Part shown: piece by piece, positions 11,256 through 23,037 of the stretch
Layout of the letters: the number at the start of each line of letters is the position of its first letter
Position numbering within the stretch: the stretch's first letter is position 1
From: Miscanthus floridulus
Lineage: Eukaryota > Streptophyta > Magnoliopsida > Poales > Poaceae
NCBI RefSeq assembly: GCF_019320115.1
Contig: NC_089586.1
Location: forward strand, 496,001 to 560,000
Length of the DNA stretch: 64,000 bases
Reading direction: 5' to 3'
Position numbers and translations under genes: made by a program
Notes under the pieces: generated by a model
What the model was told of the DNA's origin: nothing
Database searches by the model: none
The model's input: the letters and a program-made list of their open reading frames with translations, nothing else

Positions 11256-11992
11256 TTATTTGGGGTCGAGATTTGCACTGATGATTGCTGTCTTCTCTGG
11301 ATCACCAGTCAGTAGGTCAATAGTCTTGGTAGCAGCTTCTTTTGGTGGTGCGAAGTTGCTTGGCTTCTTAGCCGGTATCTTAATCTCATCTGGGTTCATT
11401 TCGTTGGCCAACATTGCAATCTCCTTTCCTTCCTTTATATCTTGTAATCTTTCGAATATTTGTACTGCTTGTACGTCACAATCATGTGCTTTCTTTAGAT
11501 CTCCTTTTAATGATAATACGCCCTTTGTTGTTGGCATCTTGAGCAGTAGGTATGGATAATGTGGTACTGCCATGTATTTTGTTAAAGCTGGTCTCCCAAG
11601 TATTGCGTGGTAGCATGATTCAAAGTCTGCAACTTCGAATTTGATGAATTCCGTCCGGTATTTATCTGGTGTGCCAAAGGTGACAGGTAGGGTTATCTGT
11701 CTGAGGGGCATAGCTGCTCTGCCGAGTACTATTTCGTAGAATGGTGTGCTTGTGGGTGTCATTAGACCTTCACAATCTAGATTCATCCTTTGAGAGTATC
11801 TGCGAAAATTATGTCAAGCCCGGCTCCTCCATTGATGAGTACTTTAGTTACTGCTACTCCTGCAATAGTTGGACCCAGTACTAGCGGGTAGCATCCTACG
11901 TTTGCTGCATTGGTCCATTGGTCTTCTCTTGTGAAGTGGATGGGGTACTCTGACCAATCTAGATATCTTGGGATGGCTGGTTCAGCTGCCAT
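11256..11992 (-). pseudogene. Element B protease region, active-site Asp replaced by Asn
   Basis: Two frames joined near 11783. The first (11992-11783) carries KVLINGGAGLDIIFADTL, where element C has KVLIDGGAGLNIIF; the codon at 11831-11833 (AAT on minus) therefore replaces the catalytic aspartate. The second (11786-11256) has the downstream TLPVTFGTPDKYRTEFIKF and HAILGRPALTKYMA. With this change plus the frameshift the protease is dead. Confidence 0.85.
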
Positions 11993-12016
11993 GATGGCTC
12001 GATGAGCTAGTTTCTC

Positions 12017-13683
12017 TTATCTTTTGCTTTGTGTGTTAGGAACACCTGAAAATATCACCGCTAATTGGCGTTGGGGTTCTTGATAATCTCCTTCAGCTCT
12101 CTTTTCCTCCTTCTTGGATTCTTCTTGCTTTGGCTCCGAGTTGTTTTGATTCTTGTTTTCTCTCTTCATGAATTGCCGCTGAAAAGTGCTACATTCAACT
12201 AACTTATGTCTGGCCCCTAGGTGTATGTGACACGACATATTTTCTATGTTTTTCGGTGCTCTTCCTCGGTAGTTGTTACTCTGATAGTTGCTATTACTAT
12301 TGTAACCGCCGTCGTTATGGTTGTTGCTATTGTTATAGTTGCCATTGTGATTGCTACCATTGCTATCATTGCCATTGCCATTGTATCTCCTTTTGTTGTC
12401 TGTGGTTGCCACCATATTGTCCTACCTTGGTCTTTTGTCTTGCTGTTTGTAATCAGGTCTTCTATTCTCTGGGTTGTCTCTAGCAAATCTATGTCGAGTT
12501 CTTTCTTTTGACAAAATTAGCTTCTCAACAACCCTCTTGAAGTCTTCATTTGTTCTTGGGTTCTCATTGAAATAGTCCTTGTATTGCCAGTTTGCCTAGA
12601 TTCCTTCTACAAAGGCCTCTATCACCTCCCTATCAGTAATGTCATGGACTTGAGCCCTGAATTCTCCAAATCTTCTATAGTATTCCCTTAGACTTTCTCC
12701 TCTCCTTTGCTTTACTCCTTTCAATTCGGCTGCAGTCATTGGATGGGTAATAATGCCTGCGAAGTTGTTGCAGAAAGCTTCTTGCAAGTCTTCCCAATAC
12801 CTGATTGATCTTAGCCTCAATTTGTCAAACCATTGTAGCGGCATTGCTTCGAGGGCCATTGGGAAGAATAGAACCTAGATGTCATCGTCTCCTCCAGCTA
12901 ATTCAATAGATTAGGAGTAAACCCTTAGCCATTGTCTTGGTTCGACTTTGCCATCATACTTGGAATGATTTGCTGGTTTAAACTTGTGCGGTAGCTTTAA
13001 AGTTTGTAGTCTTCCTGCAAAACAAGGGAATCTGTCGTATGGTTCCGTTCTTCCATAATCTGGCGATCTTGCCCTTCTATAATAAGACCTGTCTTCTTTT
13101 AACTCAGACTCTTCGTAGTCATCTTCTTTGTCAAATCTTCTTGATATTTCTTGGTAGCGTTGGCTCAATTCTGGTTTGTCTCTTTCTTGTTGCTTTGAGT
13201 AGTGTTCCTTCCTTCCATTGATATCAGCACTTTCTACTGGTCCTATCCTTTGAAAATTCAATTTTTTGGGTGGCTGCTCCCTTTGTGGCTCCTGTGGAAT
13301 TTCTTCGCTGGGTTGTTTTCTGATCCCCCGACTTCTTTCTTCTGGTCTTCCTTTGCTTTCCCGTTATTCATGAGGGTGTACAACTCCTTTGTTAATTCTT
13401 CAATTCTTTCCCTTTTTGTATTTTTTGTGGCTTCTTTTTCCGCCTTCTTTCTGTTGTATTCCGTTAGCTTCGCTTTGTATTTATTCTAGACTTGCTCCCT
13501 TTGTTTAGCCCGGTTCCTCCTTCCAGCTTTCAATTTGTTCTTCTTTAGCCTTGCTAGTCTTTGCTCATCATTTTTGTTGCTGTCGCTTTTCTCATCTGGC
13601 GAGATGTTGCCTTCTGATTCGTCTGAAGATTTTATATCTGGTATCTGTGGTGGTTTCAAAGGTTGTTCTAACTGCTCCGCCAT
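12017..13683 (-). pseudogene. Element B gag core with Asn-rich linker
   Basis: Pieces in order on minus: MAEQLEQPLKPPQIPDIKSS (13683), PYDRFPCFAGRLQTLKLPHK (13261-12911), the core MALEAMPLQWFDKLRLRS and NNFAGIITHPMTAAELKG (12859-12596), then a finger SCHIHLGARHKLVEC near 12180-12240. Between core and finger is an Asn/Gly/Ser-rich tract (about 12270-12400). Stops lie at about 12908 (TAA where C has Gln), 12596, 12416 and 12017. Element C has the same domains in one longer frame, so B is a decayed relative. Role: particle formation. Confidence 0.83.
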
Positions 13684-13722
13684 GTATACAGTATACCTCT
13701 TCCGAGCTCTTCTTGTACGGTA

Positions 13723-14340
13723 TTACATCCTTCGTTTGGTTGAGCTGTCTGTAGCTTCTGAACTGGATCTAAGTTCTTTTCCCTCTTGATAAGGTAGTTC
13801 TTCAACGCGTGTGCCAGTCTGGACTTTACTTGAGGTGAAAGAACCTGGCCAATGCACCACACAATCTTGTGGGGTCACTATCATGATCATCCCTTCTTGT
13901 GCTCCCTCCAGGAGTATTCTTCTTGCTGAGTTCATCTTGTTTTGGGTAAAGTGTTGATAGACTGATGTCGCGTTGCGCAGTCCGTAAGTTCCCAAGTTCT
14001 TCATTGAGTTGTACGGGTCGTATCCCTTCGCGATCGTTGTTGTGTCTCCGAGTCCAATTAGGCTTGGCTCTTGTGCCGTGAAGATTGTCTTGGAATCGGG
14101 TTGTATCTCTTTTTCAGAGTCGGTTTTGTATCCGCTTTCTTCCTTATTTCGAGTTGTATCTGAAGTTGAGAGTTTCGTCATCTTCTCGGCGAGTTTGTAT
14201 TGAACTTCGGCATCGAATTCTTTTTCTTCTCGGAGACGGGTACGAAGCTTGCCGTCGCCGTTAGCATTGCAGATCTAGGATCCGAAGACAAAGGTTGTTC
14301 CCGTCGAAAAGGTCAACTTGAGGTTGAGGTCCGTCGAACT
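13723..14340 (-). pseudogene. Element B gag N-terminal region
   Basis: Reads GTTFVFGS-stop-ICNANGDGKLR, matching GSTFIFGSWICEADNNGKL of element C; the TAG at 14275-14277 replaces the Trp. Downstream EGAQEGMIMIVTPQDCVVHW matches EGLVLTITSQDCIIHW in C. The region begins just after the primer binding site, so it is the gag N-terminus. Ends at a stop at 13723. Confidence 0.8.
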
Positions 14341-14363
14341 CTTGAGAAAAAAATCGTTGAAAG

Positions 14364-14381
14364 CCCCTACCTGGCGCGCCA
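14364..14381 (-). promoter_or_regulatory. Element B primer binding site
   Basis: Minus strand TGGCGCGCCAGGTAGGGG, two bases from the LTR. The same core TGGCGCGCCAGGTA is found in element C (40553-40570) and element D (48038-48055). Confidence 0.85.
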
Positions 14382-14383
14382 GC

Positions 14384-14846
14384 TGTCGATGTTTTACCAC
14401 CGATAGCCTACCACGGGGGTACCCGGGACAGTTGTTCGGCTTCGGCGAATAGCGGAATTCGGCGGTTACGCAAAGAGACTCACGATTTATACTGGTTCAG
14501 GCCCTCGACTTGGTCGAGTAATAACCTTACGTCCAGTTTTGGCGTTAGCCTGTTTGCGCTGTATTGCTTTGAGTATCGGGTATGCGTTTTTCTCTTACAA
14601 TGGGTACCCTCGCCAGCCTTTATAGTCCAGGCGCTGAGAGGCGTTGTTTGTATCCTATTCGGATACAAGGTCAGAGTCCTAAGCTACGCTTCGGGCGCCT
14701 TTCCTTGTATAGTTTGAGTTGGAGAAACAATTTTGCACGTTGCTTTGCTCCGCGTTCTTCTTGGCGATTGGGCTGTAGGCCTTGTTACCAAGGTCTACCT
14801 CCCTGCAGTATGGTCTATGGGGGGCCCGTAGGGTTCCCCATCGACA
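14384..14846 (-). repeat. Element B 5' LTR (complete, 463 bp)
   Basis: Ends TGTCGATG and CATCGACA, an 8-bp inverted repeat. Shares its opening (TGTCGATGTTTTACCACCG) with the C-family LTRs at 27132, 40573 and 63633, but is longer and diverges in the middle. Confidence 0.9.
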
Positions 14847-15311
14847 GGCGCCTTCTGTCTCCAGCAAGGGGGAGGGGAGAGGGGATGGGAGAAGGACAGT
14901 GGGCAGGTGGACGGTGAAGCGAGAATGGGCGGGCGGGCGAAGGACTCACCGTGTCGGCGGCGGGAGCAGCAGGTGAGAGCGGCGCAACCCTAAACCCGTG
15001 CGAGCGAATGCGAGAGGGGGAGAGTGAGGAGGGCGCGAGCTGATGTTTCTAGGGCAGCCGAATGGCTGGAGAGGGCAGCTAAACGGCTGGGCCGGAAGGC
15101 CCATTCAGGTTCAGCCGAACTAGCCAGAATTCAGACCAGCCGAACGAGGCCACTATTGACTGGCTGATAAGCTCTAATTGAAACCAACAAGTGAACAGAC
15201 TGTTGCATCTAAATCAAGGATTTAACAGATGTAGATGCTCTTGTAACCCACCGATGGAGTCGGTGGTCGGACTATTCGTGCACAATAGGCAAGACGAGCT
15301 ATGGACTAGCA
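14847..15311. other. Flank of element B, no gene; G-run cluster
   Basis: Four closely spaced G runs at 14868-14889 (G5, G4, G4, G3) form a possible G-quadruplex. Further GGGCAGG/GGGCGGGCGGG runs follow to 14955. Short open frames here have no recognisable domain. A perfect small hairpin (CCACCGA/TCGGTGG) lies near 15249. Confidence 0.5.
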
Positions 15312-15434
15312 GCCTGTTCGTTTCAGCTGAAATAATCGTGGATTATAAATTAGAAGTACTACTGACTGGTTTGATATAAGAGAAAAATACTATTTTAATT
15401 TATATTCCACGATCGTATAAGCCGAAACAAACAT
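15312..15434. repeat. Degenerate MITE, same family as 47034-47168
   Basis: Opens GCCTGTTCGTTTCAGCTGA, contains GAGAAAAATACT, and closes with GCCGAAACAAACAT, the diverged inverted end. The better copy is at 47034-47168. Confidence 0.65.
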
Positions 15435-17835
15435 ACCGTGGAATTTTCCGTGATTCGTACCATATCCGTGGAGGACCATGTGGATACAGGCATACAGCGA
15501 AAGAATTGAAGGAAGAGTGAAAAGGACAGGCAAGGACAAAGCAAGTAAAACGTGACTAAATTAGGAGTAGTACTAGGCCTATAGCTCAGTAGCTGAGCTT
15601 AGCTCCAACGCACGCAGGCTCAACGACAAGGAAATGCCTTACGTTTTTAAAAAAAAAATCCCACGAGATGGAGAATCAGGCTCGGCTGTCAGATCGTGTG
15701 GAACGCTCTCGACCGCTCGCAGTCGCACTCGATTACTTGCATTCGCCCGTACAGGGCGGACACAGCGGTGGGGAGGGGCGGGGCGGGGGCTAAAAAAACC
15801 TCAGTGAAATTTCAGTGGAGCCTCTATAAACTTTTAGACAAAATTTTATAATATAAGAGGGCTAAGATTTAAAATCAAACAGCAGTGTTATTTAACCCAT
15901 CTAAAATATTTTCTAAATCCAGCGCTACGCGCATACCGTGGGGGCGGCGAGTACTTACGCGGCACACGGTGCGCTTTAGAGCGGCGGCGTATGGGGCACG
16001 CGCGTGCGTAGCATGCATATCTGGCTGGCCATCTGCGTGTGTCACGCGGTGAGTCCACCGTCCACGAAGCACGACCCACCCACGACATGCTTTTTTTTCT
16101 TTCTTTTTTTGAGCAACACCCACGACATGCATGTATACTCCGTATGTATCGACTGGAGAGCGTTGAGAACCACAGGTTCAGCGCATATGCAGTGAGTGAA
16201 GGCACCTGAACGGCTGAACCCCACGAGCTCTGAGCTACCAAATGACCAAACATGAAAGTGTAGCTCTCGGTTCTTTTTCTTTCTTTAGCCTGAAAAAAAT
16301 ATGATTTCCACTCACTCGAGGCCCAGGCTGCCCAGCTAGCCGACTCACAATTATCGGGCCACTAAGCAGAATCACTGATTCCTATTTGTTGGGCTTAACG
16401 AGGATCATGCCTCTTGGGCCGGACGTACGGTTAGTAGGCTTGTTCTCTGGCAAGTCGGTTTGGTGATGCTGGGCTGCCGGGCTCCTTGATCTGCCGTGTA
16501 TATCCAGAGTACGCAATGCAGGTGAAGCAAGCTGTGTGCGAACTGAGCCCGAAACCAATCCCGCGGTCTTTCATGGATTCCGGATCAGCGAACGATCCGA
16601 CCAGTACAAACCGTGCACCCACAACTTTACAGTACCCTTCAAAAAATACATTACATTTATCTCAAATTGCTATAATTTATGAGACTTTTTTTAACACTTT
16701 TTATAAACTAATTTTAAATCTAACACCGTTTTTTTCTTCAAAACTAATACTTTTGGCTGCGCCTAATGCCATAGCACGGCAAAATGCTTGTGGGCAGGAG
16801 GCTGACGTGACGAAGACCGGGGCCGCTGACCGGTGACGTGGCAGGGTCTGCCGCGCAACCGATCTTGGTGTGGCACTGACACGCCACGGCGCATGACGCA
16901 GTAGTACTTGGACGGTTTAATCGGAACTTTCCACGTCGATAGTGGGAGTTACTCTACGTATTGCTTGACGTAAAACCAATAGTGAATTTGTTTCTGTTTT
17001 TTGTTGAATCTTTTTCATGGCTCGACAGAGAATTTGATAAGCTAATGTTTTTTTCGTCTTTTATAATACGGTTAACCACCATGTTAACTAATCAATTACG
17101 AAAACTTGGATCGAATTTTGCGGTTCTTTTTTTCTGCAGTACCACGACGGGACATGAGCGTGAAAGATGTTCAAGAATCCATTTTCTTTTTATAAGGGCT
17201 AAAAACGAATCACTTATTTTTTTGGCTTTTTGGTCCCATATTGTAGGATCGATAGCGACGCGACCATGGACCCCAACTTCCTCGACCCCTCGCGCAAGAC
17301 GCCGGCCACCGGTGTCGAGATACGCCGGGACTATCGGTTCCCGAACTAGTTGCTACTTAGTCTCGTCGGCAGTGCTACCGCGACGCATTGAAACGAATAT
17401 AAAGCAAATAAATGCAGTTTGTGCGCAAATTGACAAGCTGCCACATAAAATTTTCATTGGTTTGACATATGTTCGACATAACATAACCAACTAAGCTTGC
17501 AAGTTTCGGACGTCAATATTCGTTCGACCTAACAAACTAAGACCTAGGAGTATAAGGATCCCTCGGACGCCCCTGTCTCTTTGGATTTGTTGGCAATGCA
17601 TTAGGAGTGTAGCCAACGTCGAAGTGATCACATCGCCGGTACGTACGGCTCGTACCCTGCAAGTATATGATATGCACGATTACTTATAATCTTTATGATC
17701 GTTAGTTCATGAAGCCTACATATTTAAAGAAACTACCTTTGTTAGTACCAATGAGGCTCCTTGGGTATCAAGCGGGGCACCACCTAGCTGAGACATGTCG
17801 ATCTCGTCCTGCGGCCAATCGTCCCACTGGCCGTG
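15435..17835. other. 2.4 kb without a supported gene
   Basis: Mixed composition: a GC-rich stretch near 15700-15800, AT-rich stretches near 15830-15900 and 16640-16740, and pyrimidine runs at 16090-16115. Open frames are short, overlap on both strands and show no domain. A short frame starting at the ATG near 17266 (MDPNFLDPSRKTP) stops after under 30 codons and is not supported. Confidence 0.5.
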
Positions 17836-20217
17836 CTATCTGCGGAAGTTCCGAGGGTCGTCGTCGTTGTCATCGTCGTCCTCGTCGTCCTTAGTTGTAG
17901 GGTTCTTCCCAGCGCTATGATGTGGTGGTGTACGCACTACGGAAGTGGCACCTATCACCGGCTGAAAAGAGCCGGCTGGTGTCCTCAAAGAGGCTGAAGA
18001 CGTGCCACTCAACCATGCCGGGAGTGGCGATTCCACATAAGGAGTGTTCATGCAGCTCAGCTTCTGAGCTAGCTTCCTACAACTCTAAAAAACATTTTCC
18101 CAAATAGACGTTAAAGTTAGCGCATTTCCCAAATGCATATACACTAAAGAAACATTTTCAGAACTAACAAGTTTATGTTTACCTGCACAAAAGCCTCGAG
18201 AACGCCTAGCCCCTGCCCTCTAGACTCGTGAAGCCAGAACGCTGCTTCGTTGGACATCCTTGACAATTATGTCGCTTGGGTACAGAAACATGGTTGGACA
18301 GTTTTAATACACATACTTAATACCAAAAGGATAACAAATTATACCATTCAAGTGTCTTACCATGTATCTTTGAAGCGGGGCTCTCTGTAGCTGTGTCTCC
18401 TCTCTAGTGGCAACGTCGTACACATCTTCGATCACATCTTTCTCTGAGTCCTCGTCAATCGCCTCTTCAGTGTATGGGGGCTTGATATGTGTCCTCGTAG
18501 ACCTGTGAAGCCACCACAGGTACTCGTCAAAGGTGTGCTGGTCGTGTGGAGGACCCGCATGAACCGACTGCCATTCCCTGGTCTCCCACAAGTAGATGTG
18601 CGTGTTGTGTGTCACGCGCCAATCCTTGGTCTTGTACCTCTTCCTGTGGTCATACCTATAACAAAACGATGTTAGTTGTACCACACACACATCTAAATTG
18701 TAGCTTTGTTATTAATCGATAACGCACCCATGTAATCCTTGGTTGGTGAAGTAAAGCGGTGGTGGGCAGCCTGTCATTCTTCTAAACTGTCTGCAGACCC
18801 TGATGGGTAAGTGAATCTCAACCACGTAGAAGAAAATAAGAAGGACGTTGCAGCGATACTCGTCTGACTCGTCCCTAGTGACAGGACTGAGATAATACTA
18901 GAGCTCCAGAGCATCCCAAGGACACCAATGCACTTGAACATTTCATAATTGAGTTAAGTTGTGATATAGTATACATCGAACAAGACATATGTATGATAGT
19001 AAAGAGAGCGTAACCTGGTGTTGTGTTAGGACGTCGAGATCGTCCGTGTACTCCCTATACTTGCGCCTCGCATTCCCTCTAACTAACTCTGCTTTCGTCC
19101 AGATATACTGAGCTATAGGGAGTGTATCCTGCCCGTTCCATTGCTGCATTGAACACGATAATGAATTAGCCATTAATAATCTCATCATATGTAACTGCCT
19201 CGAAGAATATAGTGAACCAAAGTACTTACCGGTAAACCAGTATTAAGGGGCCTCCCAACGGGCCATCGTTCCCAACACCAAACCTAGAGTAGGTAGGAGC
19301 ACCCCCAAGGTTGGTATACCCTGAGGTGCAACGGCAGGCAACGCATAATTATCGATACGTCTATGCTAGGACAGTGCTGCCCCAGCTGTACGCTGCTATG
19401 TTCTCCCATAGCTGGCTTAGTATGTCAAGGAAGATCCAGCTGATAATGTTGCCCGAGGTGTCTGGAAAGAGGAAAGCACCAAGGAAGTACCAGAGCCATA
19501 CTATAGCGAACCTATCGATCTGAGCCTCCTCAGCCTATGGGTCTAAGTAATCAAAGCGCTCTGTGATCCAGGACGATGAAACTCTGAAACTTTTCCTAAA
19601 ATTCACCAAAGAAAATAAGACCTGATGGCTGCAGGAAAGTAATGCAAGTATTAAATAGGCTTAAATTGCTCACTTATTTTTTTTTGAAACCTCGTCGTCT
19701 GGTGGAAGAAAGCTAGTGAACTGAGCTACCAGCACCCTTCAGTGATCGTTGTCAACTATACCCGTCACTAGAAGTCCTCCCAACTGAAGGCCAAAGATAG
19801 CCTTCACGTCCTACATGGTCAAGGTCATCTCGCCGCAAGGTAGGTGGAACGTGTAGATCTCAGGCCTCCACCTATTATAAGAATAGAACGATTGTTAGTT
19901 GACTCAAATTTATTATAAGAATCTTTATGTACAAAGAAGGCACTCGCATCTATCTATGGTGCAGTAAGTAGTGCTGGATCAAGAGGCGAAAGACCGTAGT
20001 TAACAACATGGACAAGCTCGAGGAAGCCGGCACACCATATATACGGTGCGTAAAGCTCGTCCCATTGGTGTGTCCTGGTATGCGTGCGGGGCCTCAAAGT
20101 ATGCAAGACCACATGTGCGTCGGTGTCACTCAAGATGTGTGCTCAGTGCTGGTCGTCGTACTCCACCTCAAGAATGGGGTACAACGGGTGCTGCATGGGA
20201 GGGGCCATCTATTATAA
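17836..20217 (-). pseudogene. Plant mobile domain (PMD / MAIN-like) gene, decayed
   Basis: Minus-strand pieces in order: MAPPMQHPLYPILEVEYDDQ at 20217, then HTLRPRTHTRTHQWDELYAP and GFLELVHVVNYGLSPLDPAL, then RWRPEIYTFHLPCGEMTLTM and FGLQLGGLLVTGIVD (19870-19690), then FRFLGAFLFP-like FLGAFLFPDTSGN and YSWGSTVLA (19500-19370), QWNGQDTLPIAQYIWTKAEL (about 19140), FFYVVEIHLPIRVCRQF (about 18800), DHRKRYKTKDWRVTHNTHIY (about 18650), NEAAFWLHESRGQGLGVLEA and an acidic C-terminus ending at 17836. This order and wording is that of grass PMD proteins, related to the 'phosphatase 7 long form homolog' group, some of which are mobile. Stops occur in the first exon and in the PCGEMT exon (CAG to TAG at TM-stop-DVKA). 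Several introns with GT/AG ends are still visible. Not functional as read. Confidence 0.82.
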
Positions 20218-21435
20218 ATTGATAAACAAAGGGTTAGGGTATTTAAATTAACAATATTCAAATTAACATTATGTAGCATTGTAAAATTTGAACTACTTGT
20301 TATGCAATACGAACACAATATGAAAGCACATGTATATATTCAAAGTAACATTAACAGATATATTAAACAACTTCACTAGAAAAATAAGCATTTGACGAAA
20401 CTTCATCAAATCATCCAAATCGCCGTATCACGCACTACTAAGTACCGACAATCAATCCCTAAACTAAAAATCCTAAGTAACAGTAACCTAAACCCTAACT
20501 ACCTAATCAAAACTACCTAATCTAAACCCAAAATCAATCCCTAAATCCAAAATCCTAACTAACAGTAACCTAAACCCTAACTACCTAACCAAACCTTAAC
20601 TATCCTAAATTACCAACAAATTCTAAATCACTATCCTAACAAATTCTAAATCATTATTTTAAATAACTAACAAATCCTAACAAATTCACAAACCTAACTA
20701 TCCTAAATCACTAACCCTAACTAAAATAACAATCATAATAATACGAAATCTAGAGAGCCTACCATGATATGAGCGGGCGGTCGGCGGTCGTGATGCGCTG
20801 GCGTTCGTGGCGCGACCGGAGTGGGTGGGCGCGGGCGGGTGGCCGGCAGGGCTCTACGCGGCACACAAGTTATGTTTCATAACTTCTGTACATAAGTTGT
20901 GTTTAGTAACTTTTATGTTTATAAGTTAATTTCTTTTGTGCGTTAATAACTTTTGTGTTTGTAAATTTTGGCATATGTTATAAGTTAATTCGTTCCTTTG
21001 TGTATAATAACTTTTTATAAATAAGTTGTGTTTCATAACTCTTGAGCTTCCAAGTTTTTCGTATAAGTAGCTATAAAAAAATATTTTCGTATAGGTTATA
21101 TGTTATAAATTGTTACTAAAAATATTTTTCGAAACATATGTAAGTGGGGTCTAGTTTTGATCGTCTCATCGCGTAGAACACACCGGTATAGACAAAAATA
21201 AAAATAGATACACCGTTCAAAAGTTATAATATTTTGAAAATAAATATTTGCTTTTTAAGGGGTGACGTCAGCATCACGGGGAGCACGTGCGGAGAGAGAA
21301 TGATTACGGGGCACGGGCGAGCGCTAAAAGAAAACGCTGGACCCAAGTGGTCCCATACAGAAAAAAGAAATAAGTGTGAACTATTTTTTTCGCAAAAACA
21401 AAAGGTGCTTGTCGAAGAATCATTCACTAGATTAA
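20218..21435. other. Low-complexity upstream DNA, no gene
   Basis: 20440-20740 is a degenerate run of CCTAAA/ACCCTAA-like words (not a regular telomeric array). 20765-20860 is GC-rich. 20865-21110 repeats ATAAGTTGTGTTTCATAACTT-like units with much divergence. 21255-21295 holds TGACGTCA and CACGTG words close together, which could be chance. Confidence 0.5.
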
Positions 21436-21778
21436 GGGGTATTTGGTTTCTACAGAAAAATTTTAATCCATGTCTTATCAGATGTTTGGACATATACATG
21501 AAGTATTAAATATAGATGAAAAAATAATTAATTGTACAGATTGTGGCTAATTTGCGAGACGAATTTTTTAAGCCTAATTAGTCCATGATTTGACAATGTG
21601 GTGCTACAGTAAATATGTGCTAATGACGGATTAATTAGGCTTAATAAATTTGTCTCGTAAATTAGTCTCCATCTATGTAATTAGTTTTATAATTAACTCA
21701 TATTTAGTTCTCCTAAATAGCACCCGAACGTCCGATGTGACATGGACTCAAATTTAGTCCATGGAACCAAACACCCTC
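21436..21778. repeat. 343-bp MITE with TAA target duplication
   Basis: Ends GGGGTATTTGGTTTC and GGAACCAAACACCCTC (inverted), flanked by TAA at 21433-21435 and 21779-21781. Interior has the conserved GGATTAATTAGGCTTAATAAA and its partner AAGCCTAATTAGTCC, shared with 42291-42623 and 46705-46970. TWA duplications point to the PIF/Harbinger superfamily. Confidence 0.85.
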
Positions 21779-22608
21779 TAAATTTGGACGGATGCTCGCC
21801 AGTCAGTAGTGTCGCGAACTGAGCCTAGCTCTCAGGTGGTTAGATTTCTTGCGACGGAACTTGTCCATTCGGGTTTTTAAGTTCTAAATTTTGACACGAG
21901 TGCTCGTATTTTTCTGTATTTATTTTAGGATTTAACGGCGTTATGCTTTCAGTGATAGACGACGTTCCCGTTGATAACGAGACGTCTGTGATGACTTCGT
22001 CAATCTCGAGATGTACTGCTACAGTCTTTTTCGGAGGTGCTCATAGAGGTAGAGTTTGTATATGTGCGTGTTTAGCGTCTACGTCTGTAGTTGTGTAATT
22101 CGCAAAAAAAAATGTGAAGCAAGCTGCGGAGTCGACAAGTGGGAACTTGTTGTGGCGGGTGGCCAGATTAAAGAAATCCTAAGAGCTCGCTCATTTGAAT
22201 TGTGTCGCCTTTTATGGTTAGTTTTGTTCCTAGTTCTTGTAACGGCGTTGCCCACGCTCTAGCGGCGCTGTGATGTGTGTGTGGGGAGGATGATGATCCA
22301 ATTGTGAATCATCTCCCAATTTATATTCAGACCATTGTTGCTGCCAAGAGTGCGATCCTTGAGTAATGGAATCATATTTCCATTTCAAAAAAAAAATTGT
22401 CGTTTTATTTTTGCTGAAAAACAATTGTCGTTTTATTATATAAAAAAGTTCCAACTGTGGGTCGTCTATTCCAAGTTTCCAACGCTTCAATAAAAAAGGG
22501 TATCTGAATTTTTTGTGCCTGTTCAGGTAAAGTGGCTATAGAAAAAATATAGATTGTTTCTTGTAAGTTGTCTTTTTAATTGCATTGCACTACTAGTTGA
22601 TTGTGTAA
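21779..22608. other. No gene seen
   Basis: Short frames only. Two A-runs (22105 and 22386) and a repeated TTGTCGTTTTATT word near 22398 and 22428. No domain recognised. Confidence 0.45.
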
Positions 22609-23037
22609 GAGTATCTCCAATTGTTTCCAAAACTCACTTCAAATCTTGATTTTTTTGGCAAGATTAAAAAAACTCTCTAATAACTTTTTATCTCAACTCC
22701 TAATCTTTTCACATTTAGGAAATCAATCCAATTGTGTGGAAATATACATGCGCGTATGAGCATATCAATCGACCAAACTGGAGGTGGAAGGATGTGGAGA
22801 AGAATAAAGAGTAAGGGAAGGGTTCCAATACAAATCTAGAAGAGAGAAAGAAAGTACAAAAGTGGTTGGGATATTTGAAAATAGTATGAGATTCTTAATG
22901 CAAAATTGTCTTATATCTCTTAGGAGTGAGATTTTGACAATGGTTGTAGTAACCCAATAAATATGCTCGTGACTTTTTTAGCCACTTGGAAAACTCATTG
23001 ATTTAACGATCGTTTTTTGGAACTAATGGAGATGCTC
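22609..23037. repeat. 429-bp MITE with TAA target duplication
   Basis: Ends GAGTATCTCCAATTG and, inverted, GAGCATCTCCATTAG; flanked by TAA at 22606-22608 and 23038-23040. AT-rich, no coding capacity. The GAGCATCTCCA terminus is common among grass MITEs. Confidence 0.78.

Larger units (their letters stand above)
9482..14846 (-). mobile_element. Element B: deleted Tat-type gypsy element, host of element A
   Basis: Right LTR 14384-14846 is complete. The left LTR survives here only as its last 40 bp (9482-9521); the rest lies beyond element A. Reading minus: LTR, PBS, gag, protease, a truncated RT, a 70-bp tandem array, a spacer like that of element C, and polypurine tract. Integrase, both RNase H domains and the antisense gene are absent. 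Close kinship with C is seen in LTR ends (TGTCGATG/CATCGACA), PBS and gag. Its target duplication cannot be checked because the left flank is outside the window. Confidence 0.88.

Noticed and set aside
12221..12511. Plus-strand hydrophobic membrane protein
   Set aside because: It is the reverse of the Asn-rich gag linker of element B; the Val/Ile-rich frame is a shadow.
17266..17350. Short coding exon MDPNFLDPSRKTP
   Set aside because: Under 30 codons, no splice partner or domain; chance cannot be excluded.
20440..20740. Interstitial telomere-like array
   Set aside because: CCTAAA/ACCCTAA-like words occur but without a regular 7-bp period or runs of perfect units.
21255..21295. Promoter with TGACGTCA and CACGTG boxes
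   Set aside because: The motifs are short and no gene start follows; the next feature is a MITE.
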